Source of the DNA: JADKIH01 sp043747595
GTDB lineage: Bacteria; Bacteroidota; Bacteroidia; AKYH767-A; 2013-40CM-41-45
Assembly (NCBI GenBank): GCA_043747595.1
Contig: JAYTOX010000140.1
Location: 1 to 19,534 of the forward strand
Direction: 5' to 3'
DNA length: 19,534 nucleotides
Part shown: piece after piece, positions 7,435 through 16,265 of the stretch
Layout: every line of letters begins with the position of its first letter
How positions within the stretch are numbered: the first letter of the stretch is position 1
Translations under genes and position numbers: made by a program
Notes under the pieces: generated by a model
Database searches by the model: none
The model's input: the letters and a program-made list of their open reading frames with translations, nothing else
What the model was told of the DNA's origin: nothing

Positions 7435-8370
7435 ATGAAATTAGGTTGGAATGGTAATGCTGTAGATCTTATAGGTGATATACACGGACACGCAGATAAA
7501 TTAAAAGAACTTTTAAAGAAGCTCAACTATCAAAAAAATGGTTCGGGATATTCTCATCCTGAAAGAAAAGTAGTTTTTATTGGTGATTATATTGATAGAG
7601 GTCCCCAGATTAAGGAGACTCTGGAAATAGTAAAACAAATGGATGACGAAGGGAACGCAATCGCTTTAATGGGGAACCATGAATACAATGCTCTGTGTTT
7701 TGATAGCATTGATAATAATGGCGGTCATCTGCGAAAACATTCAATTAAAAATATAGTTCAGCATTACAAAACATTAGAGCAGTTTAAAAATTTTGAAGAA
7801 GACTATTCTATGTATATTAACTGGTGTAAATCTTTACCGCTTTTTTGGGAAAGTTCATTTTTCAGAGCTGTTCATGCTTGCTGGGAGGATAGAAGTATTA
7901 ATTTTCTAAGAGATAATCTAGTTGAAAATAAATTTAACGAGTCGCTAATTTTTCAATCTACTAAAAAAGGGTCAAAACTTTCGAATTCTATCGACATTAC
8001 CTTGAAGGGTAAAGAAATGTCGCTACCTAATGGTTTATCGTTTACCGATAAAGACGGAATGGTACGCAATGATATTAGGGTAAAGTGGTGGATTGATCCC
8101 TCAGCGACTACCTATAGAGATTATAGTATTGAGAAGCTTGATTTTTTACCAAGTCTGAAAGTTGATAATTCTCAATTGAAATATAAAGAATACTATCCTG
8201 AACATTCAAAACCGGTTTTTTTTGGTCACTACTGGTTAAAAGGAAATCCGACGCTCTATCAGAAAAATATTTGTTGCTTGGATTATAGTGTCGCCAAAGA
8301 AGGACATCTGGTAGCGTACAGATTTAACGGCGAAAAAGAGTTGGATGAAAAGAATTTTGTCTTTGTGTAA
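7435..8370 (+). CDS. Calcineurin-like metallophosphoesterase (PPP/PrpE/ApaH-like)
   Basis: A 311-residue protein without signal peptide, hence cytoplasmic. The ATG at 7435 is preferred; a TTG one codon earlier (7432) is unnecessary. The dinuclear metal motifs come in family order: GDIHGH (14-19), GDYIDRGP (50-57), GNHEYN (80-85), a His in 'AVHACWEDR' (about 145-153), and 'FFGHYW' (262-267), followed by 'CCLDYSVAKEGHLVAYRF'. The GDIHGH/GDYIDRG/GNHE set is characteristic of the PPP-like branch that includes Ser/Thr protein phosphatases and diadenosine tetraphosphatases. The final 'LDYS.....L.AYR' strand matches the usual end of that fold. The substrate (phosphoprotein or dinucleoside polyphosphate) cannot be told from sequence. 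An insert of about 110 residues between the VHACW and FGHYW motifs is longer than in minimal family members. It is flanked by gaps of 362 and 195 bp and is probably monocistronic. Confidence 0.9.
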   Translation: MKLGWNGNAVDLIGDIHGHADKLKELLKKLNYQKNGSGYSHPERKVVFIGDYIDRGPQIKETLEIVKQMDDEGNAIALMGNHEYNALCFDSIDNNGGHLRKHSIKNIVQHYKTLEQFKNFEEDYSMYINWCKSLPLFWESSFFRAVHACWEDRSINFLRDNLVENKFNESLIFQSTKKGSKLSNSIDITLKGKEMSLPNGLSFTDKDGMVRNDIRVKWWIDPSATTYRDYSIEKLDFLPSLKVDNSQLKYKEYYPEHSKPVFFGHYWLKGNPTLYQKNICCLDYSVAKEGHLVAYRFNGEKELDEKNFVFV

Positions 8371-8565
8371 TATATAAATGACTATTGCAATTTAAAATGA
8401 AATTAGCATGATGTTTAAAGGCTTGTTTTTAAATAAAACTAATATCGTAAACGACTGCTTGTTCAAAAATAAATCAGAACAATGTAATAATCTAGGCGCA
8501 TTTGCATTGTTTTGTCTGTCGTTTGTTATGCTAATATAATTCTCGACTTACTAGATTATTGTACC

Positions 8566-10647
8566 ATGAGAATAAACCTGCAAAACCTCATTTTATTTTT
8601 ATTCATCGTTACCAACTGCTCAGCATCTGATCCGGATACTCTAATTTATCAAGGTACTGTTTGGAAATACTTTGATCATGGTACCTCACCCGGAAGTTTT
8701 TGGTATTCTTCTAATTTCAATGACTCCTCTTGGGCTTCTGGTCCTGCCGAATTAGGTTATGGCGACGGCGACGAAAATACAGTGGTGAGTTACGGCCCCA
8801 ATTCTGCAAATAAATATATTACCACTTATTTCAGAAGCTCTTTCAATTGCTTAAATTCTAGTCTCTATAAAGGATTGCGTTTGTTTCTTAAGCGAGACGA
8901 TGGAGCAATTGTTTACTTAAATGGGAATGAAATATATCGCAGTAATATGCCTAATGGGTTGATTAATGACTCTACTTTAGCACTTGGTCCAATTAGTGGC
9001 GGAGCTGAACGATTATTTGTTCTCGCTGGAATTGCTCCTAGTTTATTAATAAATGGAACCAATAGCATGGCTGTAGAAGTTCATCAAAATGTTGTGACGA
9101 GCTCTGACCTAAGTTTTGATCTTGCTTTATTAGCCGATACAGATTCTGAAATTGAACGAGGTCCTTATCTTCAGTCTCCAACACCATCATCCATTCATAT
9201 CAGATGGAAAACAATTATTAATGAAACAACAAAAGTTCTTTTTGGTGAAACGATGTTTTATACTGATTCATTGGAGATAATAACTAATCAAAAAGAGCAT
9301 GATATAAGAATAACAAATCTAAGCCCGAATACTAAATACTATTACGCAGTTTGTTCTGCGAGTGAAATATTAAAAGGGGATAGTACAAATTTTTTTATCA
9401 CTCCGCCTGCCGTTGGTGTTTCTGAAGCAGTAAGAATTTGGACTATGGGTGATATGGGAACTGGTGAAGTACAACAAAATTTAGTTCGTGATGCTTACTA
9501 TCAATATACCGGGAACAAATATACCAACTTAATGGTTTGGTTAGGTGACGATGCATATCCTACTGGCACCGAAGAAGAATATAATTCGAATATCTTTAAT
9601 GGACATTATGAAAGAATTTTAAGTCAAACTCCTGTTTTTTCAGCAATCGGAAATCATGATTTGTTTTCCTGTAATTCAGCAAATCAAACCGGTCCTTATT
9701 TTGATCTTTTTAATTTCCCTACGAACGGTGAGTGTGGTGGAATTCCTTCGAGCACTGAAGCTTATTATTCCTTCAATTATTCGAATATCCATTTTGTAGG
9801 TCTTGAATCTAATATCGATTCCTTTGGAACGGTTGCAACTTCAAACATGTTGAATTGGCTTGAAAGCGATCTGCAATCGAATACAAATAATTGGACGATT
9901 GTTTATTTTCATTGCCCTCCTTATTCAAAAGGGTACCATGATTCGGATGTTGATTCTGACATGACGTTTATGCGCCAATACGTAAATCCAATATTAGAAA
10001 ATCATAAAGTTGATTTGGTGCTGAGTGGTCACGATCACGATTATGAACGGACTTCATTAATCAGAGGCCATTTTGGTCTATCAAATACATTTAACTCGAC
10101 TTTGCAAATTGATTCCGGAAGTGGTGCACCTCCGAATTATTATCATAAAATTCCTCCTTATTTCTTTGGAACTGTATATGCGGTGGTCGGTTCCGGAGGA
10201 GGACTAGAACCCGTTCAATCAACCTGGCCGCACCCTGCAATGTATACTGCACTTGATACTTCTTACGGTTCGCTTGCTATTGATATTTTGGGTGATACAC
10301 TTAATGCCAGTTTCATAACTTCAAGCGGAAATATTTCGGATCGGTTTTCGATAATTAAAAACTCGGCTATTGGAATCGATGATGTAAAATCAAATTCTGA
10401 TCAAATGATTCTTTCTCCAAATCCGGTACATGATATTTTATCTGTAAATTACATCACTCAATCTATAAGCCCTGTTTCTGTGCAAGTAATAAACTCGTTG
10501 GGAAAGGTGGTGAAAGAGTTTCATAGTGAATCAGCTTTATCGAAAAAAATTACTATTAATGTCGAAGAATTGCCCAAAGGTCTTTACTTTGTTTTATTGT
10601 CTGGTAAAAATAGTGCTCGTCTGCAAAAGAGTTTTATTAAAGAATAA
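8566..10647 (+). CDS. Secreted purple-acid-phosphatase-like metallophosphoesterase with T9SS sorting domain
   Basis: A 693-residue protein from the ATG at 8566, where a signal peptide begins (MRINLQNLILFLFIVTNC, likely cut after SA). The longer frame opening with TTG at 8512 adds an unlikely leader. Order: a beta-sandwich, galactose-binding-like domain (about 24-190, 'LRLFLKRDDGAIVYLNG'); an Fn3-like purple acid phosphatase N-domain (about 197-278, 'ERGPYLQSPTPSSIHIRW', 'LSPNTKYYYAV'); a metallophosphatase domain (about 290-545); and a T9SS tail (about 614-693, LSPNPVHDILSV, LPKGLYFVLL). Metal and catalytic motifs are complete: GDMG (295-298), GDDAY (327-331), GNHD (362-365), FHCPPY (448-453), GHDHDYER (488-495). 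By family it hydrolyses phosphomonoesters outside the cell, releasing phosphate. Exact substrate is unknown. No strong promoter or terminator could be identified around it. Confidence 0.93.
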   Translation: MRINLQNLILFLFIVTNCSASDPDTLIYQGTVWKYFDHGTSPGSFWYSSNFNDSSWASGPAELGYGDGDENTVVSYGPNSANKYITTYFRSSFNCLNSSLYKGLRLFLKRDDGAIVYLNGNEIYRSNMPNGLINDSTLALGPISGGAERLFVLAGIAPSLLINGTNSMAVEVHQNVVTSSDLSFDLALLADTDSEIERGPYLQSPTPSSIHIRWKTIINETTKVLFGETMFYTDSLEIITNQKEHDIRITNLSPNTKYYYAVCSASEILKGDSTNFFITPPAVGVSEAVRIWTMGDMGTGEVQQNLVRDAYYQYTGNKYTNLMVWLGDDAYPTGTEEEYNSNIFNGHYERILSQTPVFSAIGNHDLFSCNSANQTGPYFDLFNFPTNGECGGIPSSTEAYYSFNYSNIHFVGLESNIDSFGTVATSNMLNWLESDLQSNTNNWTIVYFHCPPYSKGYHDSDVDSDMTFMRQYVNPILENHKVDLVLSGHDHDYERTSLIRGHFGLSNTFNSTLQIDSGSGAPPNYYHKIPPYFFGTVYAVVGSGGGLEPVQSTWPHPAMYTALDTSYGSLAIDILGDTLNASFITSSGNISDRFSIIKNSAIGIDDVKSNSDQMILSPNPVHDILSVNYITQSISPVSVQVINSLGKVVKEFHSESALSKKITINVEELPKGLYFVLLSGKNSARLQKSFIKE

Positions 10648-10802
10648 TTCAATAATTTAAACAGAGAATAAATAATTCGCCAAATATTGATATTGGTAAT
10701 TTATTTATAAAATCAATAGCGAAGTAACAAATATGGATTCTCCTTTTATTTTATGTTTCAGAGGTTGATAGAATTATTAAATAACAGTTTATTCAAAGGA
10801 AA

Positions 10803-12110
10803 TTGAAAAATCAAGTTGTCAATTATTTATTTTCACATCGATTCTACTTAGTAGTAGGGATTTTATTTTCATCTTTTTATGTTAATGGCCAAGCTAATAA
10901 TTTTGAATTTTATTTATCAAAAGCTTTAGAAAACAATCCTAATCTAAAAGAGAATACAAATTTTATTAAGTTAAATCTAACTGATAAAAATATAGCTCTG
11001 GCTCAATTCAAAAAGCCTCAAGTAAATATTAGCTCTCAATATTTGTTCGCTCCCTACTTTTTTAATAATGGAAGAGTTATTTCTATAACTAACTATCCTG
11101 AATATAATGCTTATGGTTACAACTCTAATGTAACGAATGGGGGTTTGTATTCTGTGCAATTGAATGCAAGCATTCCTTTGCTCACAAAGAACATTATTAA
11201 TCCTCGAGTTGACCAACTCTCAGTAGCAAATCTTGCTATTCAAAATAACAGAAAAATACTTGAACATGATTTGAGAAAAAACATCTTTGAAGAATATGTA
11301 AATGTTTATACTGCTCAGCAAGAATTGAAATTTCTCAAAACAATCGACTCATTGATTGTTGACCGGTTGCAAATTATAGAAAAACTAACCTTGCAAGGCC
11401 TTTCTTCTCAAAGTGATTTTATTTTGATGAAAATTGAGCAAAAGCAAATTCAAACAAATATTGGCCAACAAAAAATAATTTTGAGATCTGCATTTTCACT
11501 GTTAACTACCAACTGCGGATTAATCGACTCAGTACAAATAGAACTTGAGAAGCCAACGATTCTTAAATCGGAATTGAAATCAACACCGAATTATCAAAAT
11601 AAATATTCTATTGATAGTCTAAAAATTGCCTTAGATCAAATTGTTTACAATACTAAGTATAAGCCGCAGCTGTTTGCCTTTGGTAATACCGGGCTTAATG
11701 CAATCAATTTAGAAAGAGTACAAAATAATATGGGGATAAGCGCCGGAATTCAATTGATCATTCCAATTTCAGATGGTGGTCAAAAGAATTTGGTTTCAAG
11801 TCAGAATAAATTAATTCTTGAAAACTTATCTGAATATAAAAAGCAAAATGATATTCAATTCAAAAATAATATCAAGTTGTATAATGATCAATTAGATCTA
11901 TTAACCAATTCAATATTGCTTATTCGCTCTCAAATTTCCGATCAAGAAACATATTTGAATTTAGTCAAAGATAAATTAGTTAGTGGACAAGTTTCGGTTA
12001 TGGATTACTTGATTTCTCTGCAAAATTATTATTCAACAAACAAAGACCTAATAACCGCTGAATCCAATTTGTGGCTAAGTCTAAATTTATTCAATTACAT
12101 TAACTGGTAA
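10803..12110 (+). CDS. TolC-family outer membrane efflux protein
   Basis: A 435-residue protein starting with TTG. No ATG or GTG lies between the upstream in-frame stop at 10782 and the signal peptide, and AAAGGA sits just upstream (10795-10800), so TTG is the best start. The signal peptide spans about 1-30 (FYLVVGILFSSFYVNGQ-A). The mature protein has the TolC pattern: 'FYLSKALENNPNLKENTNFIKLNLTDKNIALAQFKKPQVNISSQYLF' near the N-terminus, long amphipathic helices, and an internal repeat restarting near 'YQNKYSIDSLKIALDQIVYNTKYKPQLFAFGNTGLNA', with 'SAGIQLIIPISDGGQ' strands. It forms the trimeric outer-membrane duct of an efflux complex. It is the first gene of the operon, 7 nt before the adaptor gene. 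Confidence 0.9.
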   Translation: MKNQVVNYLFSHRFYLVVGILFSSFYVNGQANNFEFYLSKALENNPNLKENTNFIKLNLTDKNIALAQFKKPQVNISSQYLFAPYFFNNGRVISITNYPEYNAYGYNSNVTNGGLYSVQLNASIPLLTKNIINPRVDQLSVANLAIQNNRKILEHDLRKNIFEEYVNVYTAQQELKFLKTIDSLIVDRLQIIEKLTLQGLSSQSDFILMKIEQKQIQTNIGQQKIILRSAFSLLTTNCGLIDSVQIELEKPTILKSELKSTPNYQNKYSIDSLKIALDQIVYNTKYKPQLFAFGNTGLNAINLERVQNNMGISAGIQLIIPISDGGQKNLVSSQNKLILENLSEYKKQNDIQFKNNIKLYNDQLDLLTNSILLIRSQISDQETYLNLVKDKLVSGQVSVMDYLISLQNYYSTNKDLITAESNLWLSLNLFNYINW

Positions 12111-12117
12111 GACTAAA

Positions 12118-13050
12118 ATGATGACTTTAAAAAAAATTCAAATTACGATACTATTTTTAGTGCTCGTGCCTTTAATATTTATTCGGTGTTCAAATGTTGA
12201 TCAAACTAACAATGAAAATTTAATAGTAAAGATTGCTGTTACTACAGTAAATCCCTCAATGCAATCGATTACAAATTATATCAAATTTAATGGAAGTACA
12301 ATGTTCCAGAAAAAAGATAATATTCGATCAATTAATACCGGTTATATAAAATCGCTAAATTTTAAAGTCGGTGATTTAATTCAATCCGGACAACAATTTT
12401 GTCAAATTGTAACAAAGGAGCAGGCGGCATTAAAATCTTTTAAAAATCTTGATTCAAGTTTAATAAAATTTCAATTGCCGGTACCAATTTATTCAAATGC
12501 GAAAGGAGTGATTGGTACAATTGGTGTAATGCAGGGCGACTTTGTAAATGAAGGTGATGTTATTGCAACAATTAGTGAGCCGTCATCTTTGGTTGTTTTA
12601 GTGAATGTTCCATTTGAATATCACAAACTAGTTTCTATTGGTGCCGCTTGTACAATTTTATTTTCAGATGGATCTATTGTTCCGGCAAAAATTTCAGGAA
12701 CATTTCCTACAATAGAAACATCATCTCAAGCTCAAACTTATTTTATTCGACTTCCGGAAATTGCAGTACCGGAAAGCCTAAACGTTGTTGTAAAAATGCC
12801 GTTGCTTTCAAAAGATAAAGTAAAATGCGTTCCTAATGGAGCCTTGCAAACAGATGAAATGCAAAAATCGTTTTGGGTAATGAAGATAATCGGTGATACG
12901 ATGGCCGTAAAAGAAGCTGTACAATTAGGGTTACAGAATGATACTTATACAGAAATATTATCGGGAAACATTACTGCCAATGATAAGCTTGTACTTGATG
13001 GTGCTTTTGGAATGAGCGATTCTTCACTAATTAGAATTGAAGATAAATGA
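12118..13050 (+). CDS. RND efflux periplasmic adaptor (HlyD/MFP family), short hairpin-less form
   Basis: A 310-residue protein. Its N-terminal hydrophobic segment ends at Cys24 (LIFIRCSN), suggesting a lipoprotein, although Arg at -1 of the lipobox is unusual. The biotinyl-lipoyl half-motifs lie at about 68-100 (INTGYIKSLNFKVGDLIQSGQQFCQI) and 121-155 (YSNAKGVIGTIGVMQGDFVNEGDVIATI). Only about 20 residues join them, so the long coiled-coil hairpin of AcrA/MexA-type adaptors is essentially absent. Beta-barrel and membrane-proximal regions follow (about 156-310, 'VLVNVPFEYHKLVSIGAACTILFSDG', 'VPNGALQTDEMQKSFWVMKI'). It links the inner-membrane pump to the outer-membrane duct. The start lies 7 nt after the outer-membrane gene; a second ATG follows immediately. 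Its stop overlaps the start of the pump gene (ATGA), indicating translational coupling. Confidence 0.9.
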   Translation: MMTLKKIQITILFLVLVPLIFIRCSNVDQTNNENLIVKIAVTTVNPSMQSITNYIKFNGSTMFQKKDNIRSINTGYIKSLNFKVGDLIQSGQQFCQIVTKEQAALKSFKNLDSSLIKFQLPVPIYSNAKGVIGTIGVMQGDFVNEGDVIATISEPSSLVVLVNVPFEYHKLVSIGAACTILFSDGSIVPAKISGTFPTIETSSQAQTYFIRLPEIAVPESLNVVVKMPLLSKDKVKCVPNGALQTDEMQKSFWVMKIIGDTMAVKEAVQLGLQNDTYTEILSGNITANDKLVLDGAFGMSDSSLIRIEDK

Positions 13051-16049
13051 AACAATTTCTCCATCATAAATTTCAATTCCCATTAATAGCAATTTCTGTT
13101 GTCCTATTCTTTTTTGGTGTTTATAGTTTAAATAATCTGAAGACGGGACTGTTTCCAGATATTACGTTCCCGAAAATTAAAGTCATTGCCGACGCGGGTC
13201 AACAACCAATCGGAAAAATGATGACTACCGTAACGGTTCCGCTCGAAAATATTATTAAACGGATTGATGGACTAGATTATATTCGAAGTACTACTTCTAG
13301 AGGAAGCTGTGAGATTTCTGTTTTTCTGAAGTGGTCGATGGATATTGATAGAGCAAAACAGCAAATTGAAAATTTAACAAACAGTATTCAGCAAACACTT
13401 CCACCTGGAGTTTCAATCACTATAGAAAAAATGAACCCTTCTATATTGCCTGTTATGGGTTATTCATTAGAAGGTAATCGTTCAGCAGTCGATTTGAAAA
13501 AAATTGCTGTCTATCAAATCAAACCATTTTTAGCTGCTTCACCCGGCGTTTCCGATGTGGCAATAATTGGTGGTAAAACAAAAGAATATGCAATTGTTTT
13601 AAACCCGGAAAAAATATCAGCTCTTGGTTTATCATTCAGTAGCATAGAAAAATCAATTTCAGAATCGAACATTCTTCAGTCGAATGGATACATCAAAGAT
13701 CACAATAGATTGTATCTTACTTTAACAGACAATGCGATCGATAATTTACAAGAACTACAAGATTTGGTTTTGCAAAATACTCCAAGTCGTTTATTGCGTT
13801 TGAAAGATGTTGCACAAGTAGAAATTCATGAAGCGAAAGAATATATTAAAATAAATGCTAATGGGAAAGATGCTCCTTTAGTGGCGGTCTTTAAACAGCC
13901 GAATGCAAATTTAATTGAAGTGAACGACGGAGTTCAGAAGCGAGTAGAAGAACTAAAAAAATTATTACCGAACGACATTAAACTAATACCGTACTATCAG
14001 CAGGCTGATTTTGTAAATGGAAGTATTAAGAGTATCAAAGATGTTTTGTTTATTGGGATTATACTCGCAATATTAGTTGTCATTTTATTTTTGCGATCAG
14101 CCTCGAGCAGTATCATTGTATTAATTACTATTCCAATTATTTTATGCCTGACTTTAATAGTGTTGTTATTGATAGGGTATACAATCAATATCATGACACT
14201 TGGAGCAATTGCCGCAGCAATTGGTTTGGTTATAGATGATACAGTAATTGTAATCGAACAAATTTATCGGAATCATGAGGAAAAACCTAGCTTGTCAATA
14301 CCTGAAATCGTAAATCATTCAATCAAATATTTACTGCCTGCACTTGTTGGATCTTCTTTAAGTACAATTGTAATATTTATTCCATTCTCTATTATGAGTG
14401 GAGTAGCCGGAGCTTATTTTCATGTACTTGCTTACACAATGATAATTACGTTGGCGGCTTCTTTTTTTGTAACATGGATTATTTTGCCAATGTTGTTTCT
14501 CTTCATTCCAATAAAAATGAAAGTGCATAAAGTAAAGGAGGCACAAAATAAATCATGGATTTCTTATTTTATTCATAGGCCTCTTATCAGTTTGATTTTT
14601 GTTTGTGTAGCTATACTTGTGCTTTACTTTGTTCCTCCAAGACTCACTTCCGGATTTTTACCGGAAATGGATGAAGGAAGTATTGTCCTCGATTTTTCAA
14701 GTCCGCCGGGAACTACGTTAGAAGAAACAGATCGAATGCTAAAAGGAGTCGATCAAATTCTTGCAAATCAACAAGAGGTTGAGAAATTTTCAAGGAGGTT
14801 GGGAACGCAAATGGGTTTCTTTATTACCGAACCCAATCGGGGTGATTATCTTATTGAATTAAAAAAGAATCGGAACAAAAGTACCGAAGAAGTTTCGGCA
14901 GAAATCAGAACTAAAATTGAATCGTCCATTCCTCAACTGATCGTTGATTTTGGTCAGGTTGTAGGAGATATGCTAGGCGATTTAATGAGTAGCATTCAGC
15001 CCATCGAGATAAAAGTTTTTGGCGACAATCAAGAAACAATAGAGTTGTACAGTAAAAAAGTGGCCAATGAATTAAGAAAAGTTGATGGCACAACAGATGT
15101 ATTTGACGGCATTGTGATAGCCGGACCTGAAATAAATATTAAGCCTAACGTAGAAAAACTTTCGCAATTAGGATTGACTACTGTTGATTTTCAATATCAA
15201 TTGCAAACACAAACTGAAGGAAGAAAAGTGGGAGAGATTCTTGAAAAAGATCAACGAGTTGATATACGTTTAATTTATCCGAATGCATACGCTAATTCAA
15301 TTCGTTCATTAGAAGAGGCTAGTATTTTATTGCCTTCCGGCTCAATGAAACCTATAAAGTCAGTAGCAAAAATAAAATTAACAACAGGCGTAGCAGAAAT
15401 AAATAGAGAAAATCAAAAAATGATTGGAGTAATATCGGCTCGATTAAATAACAGAGATTTGGGAAGTACGTTGAAGGATATTAAAACTCGCTTGGCCAAT
15501 AATATTCAGTTGCCGGTAAATTATCATATAGAATATGGAGGAAGTTATGCGCAACAACAGCAAGCCTTCAAAGAATTACTTTTAATTTTATTAATGTCAT
15601 CGTTATTTGTATTTATTGTTTTACTTTTTCTTTGCCGAAAAATTGTAATAAGTTTTGTAATTATTTTTATCTCCATTTTAGGAGTAAGTGGTAGTTTACT
15701 TGCTTTGTACATTACACACACACCATTGAACGTAGGTAGCTATACAGGTATAATAATGATAGTTGGAATTATTGCAGAGAATGCAATCTTCACCTATTGG
15801 CAATACCAAGAAGCGCGGTTAACGAGCGATAGTGAAAGCAGTATAGTATTTTCCATTTCAACACGACTTCGACCAAAACTAATGACAGCAAGCGCAGCAA
15901 TAGTAGCATTGTTTCCATTAGCATTAGGAATCGGAACCGGAGCACAAATGCACCAGCCATTAGCAATTGCAGTAATAGGAGGATTAGTAGTAGCGCTTCC
16001 ATTATTATTAATTGTACTTCCGACTGCTATAAAGAAAATTAGCAGATGA
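13047..16049 (+). CDS. RND efflux transporter permease subunit (AcrB/CusA superfamily)
   Basis: A 1000-residue inner-membrane, proton-driven pump, slightly short of the usual 1020-1050. Topology is the classic duplicated one: TM1 about 10-28, a large periplasmic loop to 330, TM2-6 (334-485), TM7 about 509-530, a second periplasmic loop to 840, and TM8-12 (842-993). TM4 reads GAIAAAIGLVIDDTVIVIEQ; Asp397-Asp398 and Glu404 match the proton-relay pair and glutamate of hydrophobe/amphiphile exporters. TM10 reads 'GIIAENAIFTYW' with Glu911 where AcrB has its essential Lys; Glu here is more like heavy-metal pumps of the CusA type. The substrate is therefore unclear. The start overlaps the adaptor stop by 4 nt. 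It is the last gene of the operon and is followed by the hairpin repeat region. Confidence 0.95.
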   Translation: MKQFLHHKFQFPLIAISVVLFFFGVYSLNNLKTGLFPDITFPKIKVIADAGQQPIGKMMTTVTVPLENIIKRIDGLDYIRSTTSRGSCEISVFLKWSMDIDRAKQQIENLTNSIQQTLPPGVSITIEKMNPSILPVMGYSLEGNRSAVDLKKIAVYQIKPFLAASPGVSDVAIIGGKTKEYAIVLNPEKISALGLSFSSIEKSISESNILQSNGYIKDHNRLYLTLTDNAIDNLQELQDLVLQNTPSRLLRLKDVAQVEIHEAKEYIKINANGKDAPLVAVFKQPNANLIEVNDGVQKRVEELKKLLPNDIKLIPYYQQADFVNGSIKSIKDVLFIGIILAILVVILFLRSASSSIIVLITIPIILCLTLIVLLLIGYTINIMTLGAIAAAIGLVIDDTVIVIEQIYRNHEEKPSLSIPEIVNHSIKYLLPALVGSSLSTIVIFIPFSIMSGVAGAYFHVLAYTMIITLAASFFVTWIILPMLFLFIPIKMKVHKVKEAQNKSWISYFIHRPLISLIFVCVAILVLYFVPPRLTSGFLPEMDEGSIVLDFSSPPGTTLEETDRMLKGVDQILANQQEVEKFSRRLGTQMGFFITEPNRGDYLIELKKNRNKSTEEVSAEIRTKIESSIPQLIVDFGQVVGDMLGDLMSSIQPIEIKVFGDNQETIELYSKKVANELRKVDGTTDVFDGIVIAGPEINIKPNVEKLSQLGLTTVDFQYQLQTQTEGRKVGEILEKDQRVDIRLIYPNAYANSIRSLEEASILLPSGSMKPIKSVAKIKLTTGVAEINRENQKMIGVISARLNNRDLGSTLKDIKTRLANNIQLPVNYHIEYGGSYAQQQQAFKELLLILLMSSLFVFIVLLFLCRKIVISFVIIFISILGVSGSLLALYITHTPLNVGSYTGIIMIVGIIAENAIFTYWQYQEARLTSDSESSIVFSISTRLRPKLMTASAAIVALFPLALGIGTGAQMHQPLAIAVIGGLVVALPLLLIVLPTAIKKISR

Positions 16050-16071
16050 TTAAAAATTTGTTGAAGAGTTT

Positions 16072-16132
16072 GAAGTGTGAGTGTGGAGATCGAAAGTCTA
16101 AACTAGTTTCGATTTTTCACACTTCACACTTC
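16072..16132 (+). terminator. Long hairpin A, possible efflux-operon terminator
   Basis: Working outward from an 11-nt loop (16096-16106), ATCGAAA pairs with TTTCGAT (7 bp). Then comes a GAG/TTTT interior loop, GTGTG with CACAC (5 bp), a one-base bulge, and GAAGTGTGA with TCACACTTC (9 bp). That gives 21 pairs, starting 23 bases after the pump stop codon. The TTTT directly after the inner stem lets that stem alone resemble an intrinsic terminator. Copy B (16182-16242) folds the same way, with a G-U pair replacing G-C in the inner stem and two lost pairs in the middle stem. Confidence 0.5.
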
Positions 16133-16190
16133 ACACTCAAACTGAATTTTAGTGCGAGTGTGGAAAATTGAGTTTGAGTGTGAAGTGTGA
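16124..16190. repeat. 20-bp perfect inverted repeat bridging the two copies
   Basis: TCACACTTCACACTCAAACT (16124-16143) is exactly complementary to 16171-16190. After one mismatch, AATTTT and AAAATT (16145-16150 and 16164-16169) add 6 more pairs. This hairpin uses the 3' arm of copy A and the 5' arm of copy B, so it competes with hairpins A and B. Confidence 0.9.
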
Positions 16191-16265
16191 GTGATGAGAT
16201 TGAAAGTCTAAACTAGTTTCGATTTTTCACACTTCACACTTCACACTCAAACTGAATTTCAGTGC

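Noticed and set aside
8512..8565. Upstream TTG extension of the secreted phosphatase
   Set aside because: The ATG at 8566 begins directly with a signal peptide; the 18-residue extension would bury it behind an unlikely leader.
10684..10717. TATTGAT...ATCAATA inverted repeat as a terminator of the phosphatase gene
   Set aside because: A 7-bp AT-only stem with a 20-nt loop and no T-run is expected by chance at this base composition.
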